Translations under genes and position numbers: made by a program
In this document: positions 5,315-5,635 of the stretch, piece after piece
Layout: every line of letters begins with the position of its first letter
Position numbering within the stretch: the stretch's first letter is position 1
Notes under the pieces: generated by a model
What the model was told of the DNA's origin: nothing
What the model saw: the letters and a program-made list of their open reading frames with translations, nothing else
Database searches by the model: none
Source of the DNA: Spirochaeta sp.
GTDB taxonomy: Bacteria; Spirochaetota; Spirochaetia; DSM-2461
Direction of reading: 5' to 3'
Length of the DNA: 5,635 bases
Assembly: GCA_030592625.1 (NCBI GenBank)
Contig: JAUVIY010000184.1
Location: 1 to 5,635, forward strand

Positions 5315-5635
5315 TCAGTCTGAAACACTGCGGATTTTTTTTGCCCTGTTCTCCATCTCAAGTTTCAGGGCATTCCTGTCGGACCCAAGAGATCGGGCGA
5401 TAAACAGGAACAGTAACCCGCAGGGGATCCACCATAGGGTGGCGAAATTCAATGTGAACAACATGGAGCTGCACGCCATCATCAAACCCCCGATGGCCGG
5501 GCCGAATCCCTGGCCAAGATTGTCGGTAATGTTGAAAACGGCAAATACACTGCCTCTCCGCTCAGGTGGATTCACATTCATCAGAATAGCTTTAACGTTG
5601 GCTGAAGCTGTGGATACAAGGAAACCGGCGCTGAA
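5315..5635 (-). CDS. Major facilitator superfamily transporter, C-terminal end; 5' part outside window
   Basis: The frame is open from the window edge to TGA at 5317-5315, giving 106 visible residues, roughly the last quarter of a typical MFS protein. It shows the end of one helix, then a loop and helix start NPPERRGSVFAVFN, ITDNLGQGFGPAIGGLM, a last hydrophobic stretch around LNFATLWWIPCGLLFLFIA, and a charged cytoplasmic tail (ENRAKKIRS). The PE-x-RG ... FN-x-x-D-x-LG-x-G-x-GP pattern is familiar from Spinster-like MFS proteins, but the substrate cannot be told from this piece. The methionine at 5581 is internal. No intrinsic terminator is evident after the stop. It is on the same strand as the kinase-like gene but separated by about 600 bp containing the inverted-repeat element. 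Confidence 0.85.
   Translation of the reverse strand, partial: FSAGFLVSTASANVKAILMNVNPPERRGSVFAVFNITDNLGQGFGPAIGGLMMACSSMLFTLNFATLWWIPCGLLFLFIARSLGSDRNALKLEMENRAKKIRSVSD

Noticed and set aside
4901..5323. 140-codon open frame from a TTG across the inverted-repeat element, plus overlapping frames of 80-90 codons
   Set aside because: No recognisable family, poor start and no ribosome-binding site, unusual Arg/Leu/Ser/Cys-rich composition, and it runs through both inverted repeats and past the right end of the element.

Overview
The window looks like a chromosomal piece of a diderm, probably anaerobic bacterium of medium GC content. A spirochaete is my best guess, but the basis is weak: an apparent MBL/cyclic-nucleotide-binding-like fusion, a possible TTG start, and a cobalamin-binding protein with a cleavable signal peptide and no lipobox. 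Nothing in the window fixes the taxon.

Layout. (1) 2-970, plus strand: C-terminal part of a large protein. It ends in what looks like the tail of a metallo-beta-lactamase-type domain followed by two cyclic-nucleotide-binding-like domains, the second degenerate. (2) About 997-1155, plus strand: a cobalamin riboswitch. (3) 1197-3911, plus strand: a compact three-gene ABC importer operon (binding protein, permease, ATPase) with overlapping genes. The riboswitch in its leader makes cobalamin or a cobamide precursor the best substrate call (btuF-btuC-btuD). (4) 3905-4717, minus strand: a cytidylate-kinase-like protein with a C-terminal BON domain, meeting the ATPase gene tail to tail with a 7-bp overlap. 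(5) 4718-5314: about 600 bp without a convincing gene. It holds a candidate promoter and leader hairpin for the kinase-like gene, then a 397-bp segment bounded by a perfect 18-bp inverted repeat whose outer ends read TTAA. Inside are a second perfect 15-bp inverted repeat, a 12-bp near-perfect one and several small GC-rich hairpins. (6) 5315-5635, minus strand: C-terminal end of a major facilitator superfamily transporter that runs off the window.

How the parts work together. The riboswitch most likely reduces expression of the importer when cobalamin is plentiful. BtuF would capture the corrinoid in the periplasm, the BtuC dimer would pass it through the inner membrane, and BtuD would hydrolyse ATP. 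No outer-membrane receptor and no corrinoid-salvage gene is in the window. The flanking genes show no obvious link to cobalamin. The part least explained by known families is the inverted-repeat element at 4859-5255, which could be a non-autonomous transposable element with TTAA ends, a large structured RNA, or both.
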